Source: Cytophagales bacterium
GTDB lineage: Bacteria > Bacteroidota > Bacteroidia > Cytophagales > CCMP332
Reading direction: 5' to 3'
NCBI GenBank assembly: GCA_028279065.1
Contig: JANQSY010000032.1
Coordinates: forward strand, 1-49,723
Length of the DNA stretch: 49,723 bases
This document shows, piece after piece, positions 1-8,584 of this stretch (its first letter is position 1; the number at the start of each line of letters is the position of its first letter). Both the position numbers and the translations under genes were made by a program. The notes under the pieces are model-generated. The model had not been told where the DNA came from. It ran no database searches and saw only the letters and a program-made list of their open reading frames with translations.

Positions 1-1
1 A

Positions 2-679
2 TTCAAATATTTTAATAAGGAATACGAATATAGAGTAGAAAAGGTCGGCGATGTAGGAGCCGGAATCACCGAAATAGAGATGATCCCTTTAAGAGAGGGA
101 ATGGAATTTCTGGCAGGCCAATTTGCATTTTTCAAATTCCCTGACTTCAACAAAAGAGAAAAACATCCTTTTACTATATCCAGTCATCCATCCCAAGAAG
201 GGATCAGGGTTTCAATTAAGGGCTTGGGCGATTTCACTAACAAAATCAAGGGAGCAATTCGGGTAGGGGACATTGTGAAGGTTGAGGGTCCTTATGGACA
301 TTTCTCTTCAAGTTATATCAAGGAAAAGGATCAGGTATGGCTTGCCGGAGGTATCGGGATCACTCCATTCCTCTCTCTCGCCAAGGACAAATACCCCAAT
401 AGGGTCCATTTATTTTGGTGCATGAAGGGTGAGCAAACCGTGCCTTATAAAGAGGAATTCGAGGAAAAGATGGAGCATGATCCAAGGTTTTCGTTCACCT
501 TGTGGAACACCGGAAAATCAGGGAGAATAACAGCAAAAGACCTAGGCATAGATGAGCTGGGTAAAAAAGCCTTCCTTATCTGTGGCCCGGAAGCCATGAA
601 AGGAAATCTAAGGTCCCAACTCATATCAATAGGAGTTAGGAAAAACCTGATCTATGATGAAGAGTTCGCTTTTCGTTAG
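2..679 (+). CDS. Ferric reductase-like FAD/NAD(P)-binding oxidoreductase, 3' part
   Basis: The frame is open to the left edge of the window, so this is the C-terminal 225 residues of a longer protein; the first internal ATG at 80 is not a credible start because the upstream codons read as a normal beta strand. The FAD-binding motif HPFTISS (about residue 55) and the nucleotide-binding loop LAGGIGITPF (about residue 115) are those of the ferredoxin-NADP reductase fold in ferric reductase and NADPH-oxidase-like proteins, and a CGPEAMK motif precedes the C-terminal EEFAFR. By family, it passes electrons from NAD(P)H through FAD to a membrane heme domain, which would lie upstream outside the window. 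The substrate cannot be told. Confidence 0.85.
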   Translation, partial: FKYFNKEYEYRVEKVGDVGAGITEIEMIPLREGMEFLAGQFAFFKFPDFNKREKHPFTISSHPSQEGIRVSIKGLGDFTNKIKGAIRVGDIVKVEGPYGHFSSSYIKEKDQVWLAGGIGITPFLSLAKDKYPNRVHLFWCMKGEQTVPYKEEFEEKMEHDPRFSFTLWNTGKSGRITAKDLGIDELGKKAFLICGPEAMKGNLRSQLISIGVRKNLIYDEEFAFR

Positions 680-749
680 TAGCTAAACCGGTTTCGAAAT
701 GATCCAGAGAGATTGGGAATCAGGGGTAAAAATTCTCAGGGGAAAAAGG

Positions 750-784
750 AATCAATAATCAATAATCAATAATCAATAATCAAT
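750..784. repeat. Tandem heptanucleotide repeat, 5 x AATCAAT
   Basis: Five uninterrupted copies of the 7-base unit AATCAAT run directly into the 3' flank of the SnoaL-like gene fragment. A single related unit is seen in the flank of the intact SnoaL-like gene near 6160. It looks like slippage expansion in non-coding DNA. Confidence 0.9.
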
Positions 785-800
785 AATTTATAATCACCAA

Positions 801-893
801 TCATTTTAGCTTTCGTTCTTCCGGGATCTCCTCGACCTGGTAATAAGTATGGATGGTCTTGATCAGTCCATTCTCAGCATAGATCCATTCGCT
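801..893 (-). pseudogene. 3' remnant of a SnoaL-like gene, duplicate of the gene at 6178-6534
   Basis: On the minus strand this encodes SEWIYAENGLIKTIHTYYQ and the following VEEIPEERKLK, then a stop. It is a near copy of the last 30 residues of the intact SnoaL-like protein 5.3 kb away on the same strand. Similarity also continues into the 3' flank (ATCACCAATCA) and stops abruptly at 893, so the 5' three quarters of the copy are missing. It has no start and is not expressed as a protein by any visible route. The two copies form a direct repeat of about 95-110 bp around the lipoprotein, IS remnant and ParD-like gene. Confidence 0.85.
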
Positions 894-909
894 GTAGATC
901 CCCCAATGT

Positions 910-1170
910 TTAGGACAGCTTTTTGCCACTTTTTTCTGCAGATTCAAGCTTCAATCGAATCCAATCTATCTGTTTTTGTTGTTTTCGGGCTTGTCTTATC
1001 AAATCGTTAATCAATTCACTTTTGCTTGTGTACTCATTGCTTTCGATTTGATTTTTCAACCACTTCGCACCAGAAACAAATACCCCTAGATTTTTCTTAA
1101 TGGTTGGCCGCGGCTGGCAAGGCTTGATGATTGTCTGCCAACGAGATAAGGGTATTAGTCTTTTCCACAT
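910..1170 (-). CDS. Orphan ParD/CopG-like antitoxin, possibly degraded
   Basis: Residues 33-80 match the ParD pattern: a short beta strand (LGVFV), then WLKNQIES, a NEYTSKSE turn and a helix LINDLIRQARKQQ, followed by the helix ending in ESAEKSG. ParD proteins bind their operator through this ribbon-helix-helix and neutralise a ParE toxin through a C-terminal tail. Here the tail ends four residues after EKSG, so most of the toxin-binding segment is absent, and no ParE-like frame is adjacent. The first 25 residues are atypically basic and may not be translated. It could be a solitary regulator or a remnant; it sits directly upstream of the SnoaL-like scrap, in a scarred region. Confidence 0.5.
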   Translation of the reverse strand: MWKRLIPLSRWQTIIKPCQPRPTIKKNLGVFVSGAKWLKNQIESNEYTSKSELINDLIRQARKQQKQIDWIRLKLESAEKSGKKLS

Positions 1171-1317
1171 TAAGTTACGAATTCAAGATTGGTCGGAAAT
1201 CCCTAACACCCTCCCTTCTGCCATTTCAGCTATTCATGCACTCGAGCCTTGGTACCTGAGGACGAGAATCATTGGAGGTATCTTTTGGTTTGATGAGGAC
1301 CTGAAATGGAATTTAAA

Positions 1318-4300
1318 TCATGGAGGGGTGGCAAGAATGATCTTATATTTTGCAATTGTCCCACCTCCAGGCAGATCAATCACTTCGGTCTTGGCCCAAA
1401 CAACATTATTTCCGGAAATATCTAGCTTCACATTAAATCTAGGACCTATGTCATTGGTAATCCTGTAGCTATCCTTTCCATTAAAAAAATATATACTGTG
1501 GTCTAAGTTTTTTCCTTTGGAATAAGCGATGTTATTTCCTGAAATGGAGTGCCAACACTTATTCCTCCCAATTGTGTCAATAACAATGTAGGAATCGGAG
1601 CCTAGCTTTTTGTAATCAAGTGTTTTTTTATCCCCTTCTCTAACTGTTTCACCCCTGAGAAGACTTTTTACAATGGTTGGAACCCTAATCCAAGTTGCTG
1701 CGGTATTCGAAACAAGAATCCGACCGCTTTCAATTTCACTTTGGGGAAATTCAGTAATTCCCAGCTTGGCGCCCTTAATACTTACAATCACATTATGATC
1801 TCCCCGTGGAGCTGGCTCAAGCCTCCAAACAGACCTTTTTATCAGGCCACTAGGTCCGCTATTTCCAATAATCCCATAATACCTTGTTCTAGTAACATTG
1901 AGATTGGAAGCCCGCCAAATAATTCCATTATATCCTGTAGAATCTAAAGTCTTGGATAGTTGATAAATTGTATCAATCAAGTCAAGATGCCAAGGTGCCA
2001 ATACTTTAGGGACTCCTGATCTCAAAAACTTTCGACCATGAATATTTTCCGTTATTCTACAATCTTGTTCACTTACGGTATTTCCATCAAAATAGTAGCA
2101 CTTTATGTTAAGGGTATCTAAAAATTCAGACCACACAGCTTGGGTACCTGAACAGTTTACATTCGATAAAATCCTACTTGAATCTTGTTTTAAACCAACA
2201 ATGTTGCTACCGTTATAATAGTAAAGGTTTTGATTTTCAGTGGTGCTGGACGAAGTTGAAGTATCCATTGCAGTAAATAGAATCTCATTACCTTTTAGAT
2301 TATAGATTTTAATAACTCTTATTCCCATTCCTGCCAATACATTTACCTTGCTAATCCCATCAAATAGATTCAAATTTCCCTGAGGTTCATTTTCAGTCCA
2401 GGCAACATACTTTCCCGATATTTTTAATTCTTGGATGTAATTGGATGACTCATGTATTTCAGTCAATTTGGTGGGGATACTGTTATCAACCGTCAAGCTT
2501 ACAAAGGACCCATAGTCATGTCTGTTCCCTGCCTTATCAATAGCTGAAAGGAATAACCTGTAATTGCCTTCCTCAGCATGCTGTATGGTATAGTATTCTG
2601 GTTTGGTGGGCGTTGTATAAAAGGTTATGGTATTGGACTGCCTGTGCAATTCCTTCACAATCCACGTACCTATTCCTACATTATCGGTGGCGTCAATTTC
2701 AAGGGTCGTGGCGATGGATCCATTGGAATGGTTTGGAGAAAGTTTAAACTCATTAATAATCGGGGGAATATTATCATAGACAATATCAACAGTATCCCTG
2801 CTTATACCGCATATCCCATTGAACAACGTCCATTCAAAGGAATGGGAGCCCACAAAGAATGAGTTCAATGCACTATTTGGGTCAGAAATAGAATCTACAG
2901 TTGCTGTCCCGGAAATTGTTGCCCAAAGTCCAATGGTTTCAGGTGGTAAGGCCGCATTCAATAAGATGCTGTTTTGGTCGGTGTAAATGTCCTCCCCGGC
3001 GTATGCGGCCACACCTGGATCAGAAACAGTTATTCTAATGGAATCTACTACCAAGGGGCAGGCCGGATGTTTAATATTCCAAAGCAGGTAATGCGTTCCC
3101 GATGATATAGAAGTGAGGATTGCCATGTTAGCAGTGGTGTCCACTATAGTGGAAGTATCCTTGAATAACCAATAGGAGGGATATCCGGAGTTGTTCGCGG
3201 AAATGGTGAGCTCCGTTCCACAGATGGACGTGTCACCCGACGAGAACTGCGGAGAAATTGAAACCACTTTCGTGATGGTAATATCGTCGGATTGAGAGAA
3301 AGGCCCATTGGTCACCGTCCAACGAAGAGTGTTTACCCCAACATCCAAATTGTGGACCAGGCAATTGTTGCTATTTGGAAATGATATTGTTGAATTTCCC
3401 TGAACCACCTCCCATTTTCCTACTCCGACAGAGTAAGGCCTTGCATTCAAAGCAATATTGTCCTCACAGATGGTGATGTCATCACCAGCAAATACCGAAT
3501 CCGGATGAGGCGCAATGAAAGGAACAGTGGGATCAAATCCACCGATCACCTCCTGATAGTCATTCCAACCATCGCCATCTGTATCCGGGTTTAGCCTGTC
3601 TGTTTTTAAGTTGTTGCCATACAGGGCACTGTCTTCATAGGCATCACTCAATCCATCGTTATCACTGTCATTCGCTGGATACCCTTCTACCACAAAGGCA
3701 TTTCCGTAATTGTAATTTTCATCCAGGGCAAAAATTGAATAGAAGTAGGTGGTGCCATTGACAACATCGGTGTCAGTATAGGTTCTGGAATCCACCACAG
3801 TGCCTTGCGGCTCTATTCCCTCCGCTATGGTTAAGGGAGGGTTTGTAATTCCTTTTCTGATGACCACTCCCTGAAATTCAGGGTAGCTTGGGTTTTGCCA
3901 GGTTAAGGTTACCTGCTGATCTCCACCAATCGCTATGGCTGATTCTATTTCCGGTGTCGGACCGGTAGGAGGATCAGAAATGCAAAGGGAGGAAGCATCT
4001 GAAGGGCTAAGGTTTCCTGCCTCCTTAAGGATCACCCAATAGTTGGTGTTGATAGTCAAATCTGCCCCACCTTTTCTATTTCCATGGAGTCTTATGGTAT
4101 CGTCTTTTAGGTAGGTTTTTTTATAAATCCCATATAGTCCAACTGCATCGGTGGTTTCAAGGTAATAGTCAGTGGGTACGAAGCCACCTGCCGTGATCCA
4201 GGGCGCATCGCCGCTTTTATCATCGTATGAAACCCCACCCCGGGTATCGTACATCAGGTAAACATCCAAATCCCTGTGTGCCTTGAAGACTATGTAATCA

Positions 4301-5646
4301 TCCCCAGTGTATGTTTTGTGGGTATTTGCAGGCCCACAAGCTCCTCCTCCATTGCAGGTGGCAATTCCCATGGCTCGATGGAATCCCAATTCGTTGAAGG
4401 TTCGGGTGTTTTCCGTTGATTGAGCCAGGGGAACAATGTAATAGTTACGATCCTGGTAGTACTTGAAATAGGGTTCTATTATGGTGAATTGAGTGCCTCC
4501 GCTTCCTTCAATTCCACTGGGGAAATCGGAGGAAATGCAATGGGGAAAATCATGAACATTGCTACTTGAGGCGGGTAGAGCGGTCAGCACAAAAGTGCTT
4601 AAATGGCTTGTAAAAACCGAAATTTCGCCGCTTTTCTCATTAAAGCTGGTGGACAAAACGGGCTCCCATTTATTATTGGACGGATTCCAGGAAAAACCAG
4701 CAAACTCAGGGTAAAACTTAAAAGCTTTTAAGGTTTCTCTGTCGATCTGAAATACCAAACGAGCGTAATGCCTATTGAAATCGACGTGATCCAGAACAAC
4801 GTTGTTTCTGTCAATTGCTTTCACCTCATAAGCCGGAGAAATCACCTGAAACCTTGCATTAATAAATTCAGGAATTTCCATGTTCGAAGGCTCAGATTTG
4901 TAGGAATATGAAGTCGGCATTTGAACCCTTCTGAGGTAGGTGAGTTCATTGGGCTTTTTGTCGACCAGGTGGTTTGGATACCCCAACCTAAGAATGCTTT
5001 CTTCAGTACCGGCATTTCCCATAATGACCTCCGTGGCCACACCAAGTCCTTTTGAATGATCGATGTACGTTTTCTTTTGGAGAAGCAGGCTTGATTTGTC
5101 GTAGAGCAGAACCGAGCATTGAAATTGTCCGAAAGGCAAATGGCTAACAATGAATCGGGACGGCCCATCCCTTTTTTCCAGTTCGGAAATTCCCAATATT
5201 CTTTCTCCTCTCCGGATCACCAACCTTTCCGCATTGTCAGGGGGATTAATTAGCGCCCCGGAAATAGCACCATGACCTTCAGCCAAAGCCAACGAGATGG
5301 AAGGTTTTATCATCCCTGAATAGATGGATGCTCCTATTATGGAATCTCCATTGGTATTGAATTGAAAGGCTTCAATGTGAACCTTTTCTGAATTCTGAAT
5401 TGAAAGGCTTACCTGGCTTTGTCCGGCTACAGCATTATACCTCTTCGATTTTATGTTTTCATAATTGCTGTTGTACACCCGAACCACCAGGGCATGATTA
5501 TTCTTGTTTTGGTTTGGTACAACATTGCTGATGTTTAAGGTTATTTTGTCCTTTGATCCACTCATCTTTGAGGTTGATGAACATCCCGAGGCCAAAAGGA
5601 TTATTGAAATACCCAGGATTAGGTAATCAAGGCAGCTATTTTTCAT
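1318..5646 (-). CDS. Giant multidomain surface lipoprotein (FN3, TSP3, Ig/PKD-like, propeller-like)
   Basis: 1442 residues. The N-terminus has a hydrophobic signal ending LLASGC with Ser-rich residues after the Cys, a lipoprotein signal. In order: unknown beta-rich region (30-355), an FN3-like domain (about 560-650), thrombospondin type 3 calcium loops with DSDNDGLSD and DTDGDGWNDYQE (about 657-705), two Ig/PKD-like units beginning FAGDDITICED and YAGEDIYTDQ (720-975), a further Ig-like domain, and a C-terminal series of repeats with VAWTE, AVWSE and VVWAK (1075-1442) that looks like a TolB-type beta propeller. I see no type IX sorting domain, consistent with lipid anchoring. The role is unknown; adhesion or binding of extracellular material is an inference from the domains. 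No Shine-Dalgarno is visible before the ATG. Confidence 0.85.
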   Translation of the reverse strand: MKNSCLDYLILGISIILLASGCSSTSKMSGSKDKITLNISNVVPNQNKNNHALVVRVYNSNYENIKSKRYNAVAGQSQVSLSIQNSEKVHIEAFQFNTNGDSIIGASIYSGMIKPSISLALAEGHGAISGALINPPDNAERLVIRRGERILGISELEKRDGPSRFIVSHLPFGQFQCSVLLYDKSSLLLQKKTYIDHSKGLGVATEVIMGNAGTEESILRLGYPNHLVDKKPNELTYLRRVQMPTSYSYKSEPSNMEIPEFINARFQVISPAYEVKAIDRNNVVLDHVDFNRHYARLVFQIDRETLKAFKFYPEFAGFSWNPSNNKWEPVLSTSFNEKSGEISVFTSHLSTFVLTALPASSSNVHDFPHCISSDFPSGIEGSGGTQFTIIEPYFKYYQDRNYYIVPLAQSTENTRTFNELGFHRAMGIATCNGGGACGPANTHKTYTGDDYIVFKAHRDLDVYLMYDTRGGVSYDDKSGDAPWITAGGFVPTDYYLETTDAVGLYGIYKKTYLKDDTIRLHGNRKGGADLTINTNYWVILKEAGNLSPSDASSLCISDPPTGPTPEIESAIAIGGDQQVTLTWQNPSYPEFQGVVIRKGITNPPLTIAEGIEPQGTVVDSRTYTDTDVVNGTTYFYSIFALDENYNYGNAFVVEGYPANDSDNDGLSDAYEDSALYGNNLKTDRLNPDTDGDGWNDYQEVIGGFDPTVPFIAPHPDSVFAGDDITICEDNIALNARPYSVGVGKWEVVQGNSTISFPNSNNCLVHNLDVGVNTLRWTVTNGPFSQSDDITITKVVSISPQFSSGDTSICGTELTISANNSGYPSYWLFKDTSTIVDTTANMAILTSISSGTHYLLWNIKHPACPLVVDSIRITVSDPGVAAYAGEDIYTDQNSILLNAALPPETIGLWATISGTATVDSISDPNSALNSFFVGSHSFEWTLFNGICGISRDTVDIVYDNIPPIINEFKLSPNHSNGSIATTLEIDATDNVGIGTWIVKELHRQSNTITFYTTPTKPEYYTIQHAEEGNYRLFLSAIDKAGNRHDYGSFVSLTVDNSIPTKLTEIHESSNYIQELKISGKYVAWTENEPQGNLNLFDGISKVNVLAGMGIRVIKIYNLKGNEILFTAMDTSTSSSTTENQNLYYYNGSNIVGLKQDSSRILSNVNCSGTQAVWSEFLDTLNIKCYYFDGNTVSEQDCRITENIHGRKFLRSGVPKVLAPWHLDLIDTIYQLSKTLDSTGYNGIIWRASNLNVTRTRYYGIIGNSGPSGLIKRSVWRLEPAPRGDHNVIVSIKGAKLGITEFPQSEIESGRILVSNTAATWIRVPTIVKSLLRGETVREGDKKTLDYKKLGSDSYIVIDTIGRNKCWHSISGNNIAYSKGKNLDHSIYFFNGKDSYRITNDIGPRFNVKLDISGNNVVWAKTEVIDLPGGGTIAKYKIILATPP

Positions 5647-5748
5647 ACTAGGAGGTTTCGTGCTATTTGTTTCTACTAAAAAGATTAACTCACAAAATCA
5701 TTTAGCCGTGACATCAATAAAAGTAACAATGAAATCTCACTTGGCTTA

Positions 5749-6109
5749 TTAAGGTTTTGGGAAAGGGGTGGTGGCGAAGATTTTTTTGATGTCAATTTTG
5801 AGCTCCTGTTTAGCGATCTCCATCATCTTTTCCAGGTAATCGATCTTGATCTGTTTTTGCCCAACCATTCCCTCCAACTGCTTGGCCTTTTTTGAGGTGC
5901 TTTCTTTCATCTCAGCAATTCTGAATCCCTTTACTTGAAAAGGTAGAGAATTTATAGATCCATCGGTAAATGACTTGGTTAGCAATTTGGTATAGATTTC
6001 CCAGTTGAATTACACTGAGTTTACGGAATTCAAACTCAGCTACTACTTCACATTTAAAAGCATCAGTAAACTTTCGGGGAGAGCGAACTTTTTTAAGGTT
6101 TGCATTCAC
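5749..6109 (-). pseudogene. Frameshifted IS3-family OrfA transposase remnant
   Basis: The first frame (from 6109) encodes an HTH_Tnp_1-type domain, with RSPRKFTDAFKCEVVAEFE and then LYQIANQVIYRWIYKFS. It stops at 5912, but the adjacent frame continues with FRIAEMKES and the OrfA leucine-zipper segment VGQKQIKIDYLEKMMEIAK. The shift lies near the AAAGGG run around 5932-5940. OrfA binds the IS ends and is paired with an integrase-core OrfB, which is wholly missing downstream, as are recognisable terminal inverted repeats. The element is therefore dead. It lies between the giant lipoprotein and the SnoaL-like gene and could mark how this stretch was rearranged. Confidence 0.85.
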
Positions 6110-6177
6110 GAAAAGTTGACGTTAGTGGTCAACCTATATCAGGGACGTACAACAGATCCTTAATCATTAATCACCAA

Positions 6178-6534
6178 TCACTTCAACTTTCGTGCTTCCG
6201 GTATCTCGCCAACCTGGTAATAAGCATGGATGGTCTTGATCAGTCCACTTTCAGCATAGATCCATTCGCTAACCACCATTGAGAAGCCCTCATTCTTGTT
6301 TTCCAAATGATAGCGAACAGCTGCCCGGTCACCATTATAGAGCTCATCCTGCAGGGTGATCACATTGCCAAGGAATTTACTCTTATTGGGCCTGACCAAG
6401 TCAAGATAGGCTTCTTTTCCCATGATGGTTCCATAGGGGCTGGAATGGCTGAAATCCTCAGATATTGGGAGGTTTTCAATATCACCCTCATCCCATTTTT
6501 TGAACCAGTCAGTTACGACTTTTTTTATTTCCAT
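6178..6534 (-). CDS. SnoaL/NTF2-like protein
   Basis: 118 residues from the ATG at 6534; a GTG at 6561 would add nine residues. The sequence VVTDWFKKWDEGD, followed by FSHSSPYG and a C-terminal WIYAESGLIKTIHAYYQ, is typical of small NTF2-fold SnoaL-like proteins, which serve as cyclases, isomerases or ligand-binding domains; the substrate cannot be predicted. Both starts lie inside the 3' end of the upstream TonB-C gene, so translation is probably coupled. A damaged copy of its last 30 codons lies at 801-893. Confidence 0.8.
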   Translation of the reverse strand: MEIKKVVTDWFKKWDEGDIENLPISEDFSHSSPYGTIMGKEAYLDLVRPNKSKFLGNVITLQDELYNGDRAAVRYHLENKNEGFSMVVSEWIYAESGLIKTIHAYYQVGEIPEARKLK

Positions 6535-7318
6535 GCCGATTTGATTTTCTGCTTGCTTCACTGGATTCAGATCTTGGATCCTTGAAGTCTACGGGTATAG
6601 TCATCCTAACTTTAACAGGATTCTCACCTTGCATTCCAGGCAACCATGGTGGGCTCTTTCCTAAGATGGCAATTGCATTGGAATCGAGTTCAGAATTAAG
6701 GCCCCTTACTACTTTTAATTCCTTTAAATAACCCTTCTTGTTCACAAAGAATTGGACAAAAACCCTACCATAAACCGAATCATGATTCTCAACTTTTGCA
6801 GACTCGGCTTCTATCCAAGAATAAAACTCTCTATACCCTTCTTTTGGGGATGGCGCAGAGCTCATTGCAAAAACCACATGCTCGATTTCATCCTGCTGGC
6901 TTAAATCCAAAAAATATACTGGGAAGGTAAGTCTATGCTTTACGGGTGTACCTCTTTGGAAAGCAGGCACCCATTGGGGGGATCTTTTTACTATTTCTAC
7001 AGCATTTGAATCCAATCCTGCATTCAAGCCCTTTACGGCCTCTATTTCTGTCAGATTTCCCTCCTTATCAACCAAAATTTCAATAAATACCGGCCCAAAA
7101 ACAGAATCGGGATTCGCAACTTTTGCAGATTCTTCATCAAGCCAGATGTTGAATTCTTTCCAGCCGTATTTGGGCTTTGGCATTTCTTCAGGAATGCCTA
7201 CTAATATATCAATTGAATCATTCTGGTATTCTTGAGCCAAAATCCTATTAGAAAAAAGGGAGGAAATAATGAGACAATAGAAAAAAGAGCTTAGGAATAA
7301 AGCCTTAAAAGATGTCAC
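6509..7318 (-). CDS. Periplasmic protein with two TonB C-terminal-like domains
   Basis: 269 residues with a signal peptide (hydrophobic residues 6-27, cleaved after ILA). Two homologous units follow, about residues 45-135 and 155-245, each with a W..ESAKV..PDSV.G.VF segment, a G.L.E...V.GLN..LDSNA signature and a final PVYF or PVDF strand, i.e. TonB_C folds. TonB_C domains normally contact the TonB box of outer-membrane transporters, but this protein has no proline-rich spanning segment or stable membrane anchor, so a periplasmic binding or scaffold role is likelier. After DFKDP the chain runs into a basic Ser/Arg/Lys tail that overlaps the start of the SnoaL-like gene, perhaps read-through of a lost stop. 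Confidence 0.8.
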   Translation of the reverse strand: MTSFKALFLSSFFYCLIISSLFSNRILAQEYQNDSIDILVGIPEEMPKPKYGWKEFNIWLDEESAKVANPDSVFGPVFIEILVDKEGNLTEIEAVKGLNAGLDSNAVEIVKRSPQWVPAFQRGTPVKHRLTFPVYFLDLSQQDEIEHVVFAMSSAPSPKEGYREFYSWIEAESAKVENHDSVYGRVFVQFFVNKKGYLKELKVVRGLNSELDSNAIAILGKSPPWLPGMQGENPVKVRMTIPVDFKDPRSESSEASRKSNRHGNKKSRN

Positions 7319-7518
7319 TTTTTGAATGGATTCATCGATAAATAGAAAGAGGTTTCCTCCAATTTCTAATTTTTTTCCCTTTTCAAAAAATGATGTCGGT
7401 CTTCGGATTACTCATGGAAATCATGGACTTTCGAAGCAGTCCTCAGACTGATTCCTAACATTGGCACTAATGACGCTGATCATTCCATTTTTTAAAGAAA
7501 GGGATTAAATCCAGGGGT

Positions 7519-8493
7519 ATGAAAACTTTGATCATCGGGGCTGGACCCTTGGGCATGCTGTATGCCTACCGCCTCCATAGGGCAAATAAAGATGTCACCC
7601 TTTTGGCCAGGGGTCCTCAAAAGGAATTCATCCGGGAGCGTGGTGTGGTACTGCTTGAAGAATTCTCCCAAGAACAGCTTTCTGCTCCTGTAAAGGTGAT
7701 GGACCGCTCAGCCTTAGATCAGGATTTTGATCTTGCTGTGGTCATAATGAGAAAAAACAGCATTCTGAAGCTTTTGCCTGAGCTCAAAAGGGCAGAAGGC
7801 ATCAAAAACTTCCTATTTCTTGGAAACAATGGTATCGGATTCGATGAATACCTTCAATACCTTCCAACAGAAAAGGTCCTATTTGGATTCCCCGGCGGTG
7901 GAGGAAGCAGAATAGACCATGTTGCTCATTTTGTTGACCGGGAAAAACCCGGTGCTGATAGAATGCCCATGACCATCGGAGAAATAGATGGAAAGGTGCG
8001 GACCAGGACGGAGAAGATCAGAAAACTATTTGTCGACTCAGAGATCCCTGTGAAGGTTGTGGACCACATCGATAGCTGGCTGAAATACCATTTGGCTTTC
8101 GTGCTTCCACTGGCAGGAGCGATCATTAAGGCAGGTGATAATTACAAATTGGCAGAAAACAAAAGGGTTCTGAAAGAATACATTCGGGCGGTTAGGGAAG
8201 CTGGGCGAGTCCTTAAATCCATAGGATATTTGAAAAGCTATAATTTCAAATTCAACCTGTTCTACATTTTCCCTGCGGTCATACTAAGCGGGATCCTCTC
8301 CAAGGTTTTTAGTTCAAAATTCGCCGAAGTAGCAATGATGATGCATATAAATGCAGCAGGAGATGAAATGGGTCATCTGGTAACAGAGTTCGAAAGACTT
8401 GAGGTACTTTCCGCTGAGCCTACGGAGCACCTTGATGAGCTGTTTGGCCAGATACTTTCGTACTCTGAGCAGGAAAGAGTACCTGCGGTCTAG
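7519..8493 (+). CDS. Ketopantoate reductase (PanE/ApbA) family oxidoreductase
   Basis: 324 residues. The N-terminus carries the NADP-binding Rossmann motif GAGPLG (7-12), followed by a VTLLARG strand typical of ketopantoate reductases, and a NNGIG segment near residue 104. The C-terminal half is helical as in the PanE fold (KYHLAFVLPLAGAI, about 194-207). PanE reduces 2-dehydropantoate to pantoate for CoA synthesis, but many family members act on other 2-oxo acids, so the substrate is uncertain. It stands alone on the plus strand, followed after 91 bp by another NAD(P)-dependent reductase. Confidence 0.8.
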   Translation: MKTLIIGAGPLGMLYAYRLHRANKDVTLLARGPQKEFIRERGVVLLEEFSQEQLSAPVKVMDRSALDQDFDLAVVIMRKNSILKLLPELKRAEGIKNFLFLGNNGIGFDEYLQYLPTEKVLFGFPGGGGSRIDHVAHFVDREKPGADRMPMTIGEIDGKVRTRTEKIRKLFVDSEIPVKVVDHIDSWLKYHLAFVLPLAGAIIKAGDNYKLAENKRVLKEYIRAVREAGRVLKSIGYLKSYNFKFNLFYIFPAVILSGILSKVFSSKFAEVAMMMHINAAGDEMGHLVTEFERLEVLSAEPTEHLDELFGQILSYSEQERVPAV

Positions 8494-8584
8494 TCAATCG
8501 GGGTTTTGTGTTTTCCTTTCTGTAATTGGTGTTTAATAACCAATATTGGAATCCCTTGTTTTGAAGGGTAAATACAAGGGTACT

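Noticed and set aside
750-784. CRISPR-like array
   Set aside because: Contiguous 7-base tandem units without spacers, so not a CRISPR.
1100-1468. A plus-strand frame across the ParD-like gene and the lipoprotein end
   Set aside because: It is antisense to two better supported frames and has no family features.
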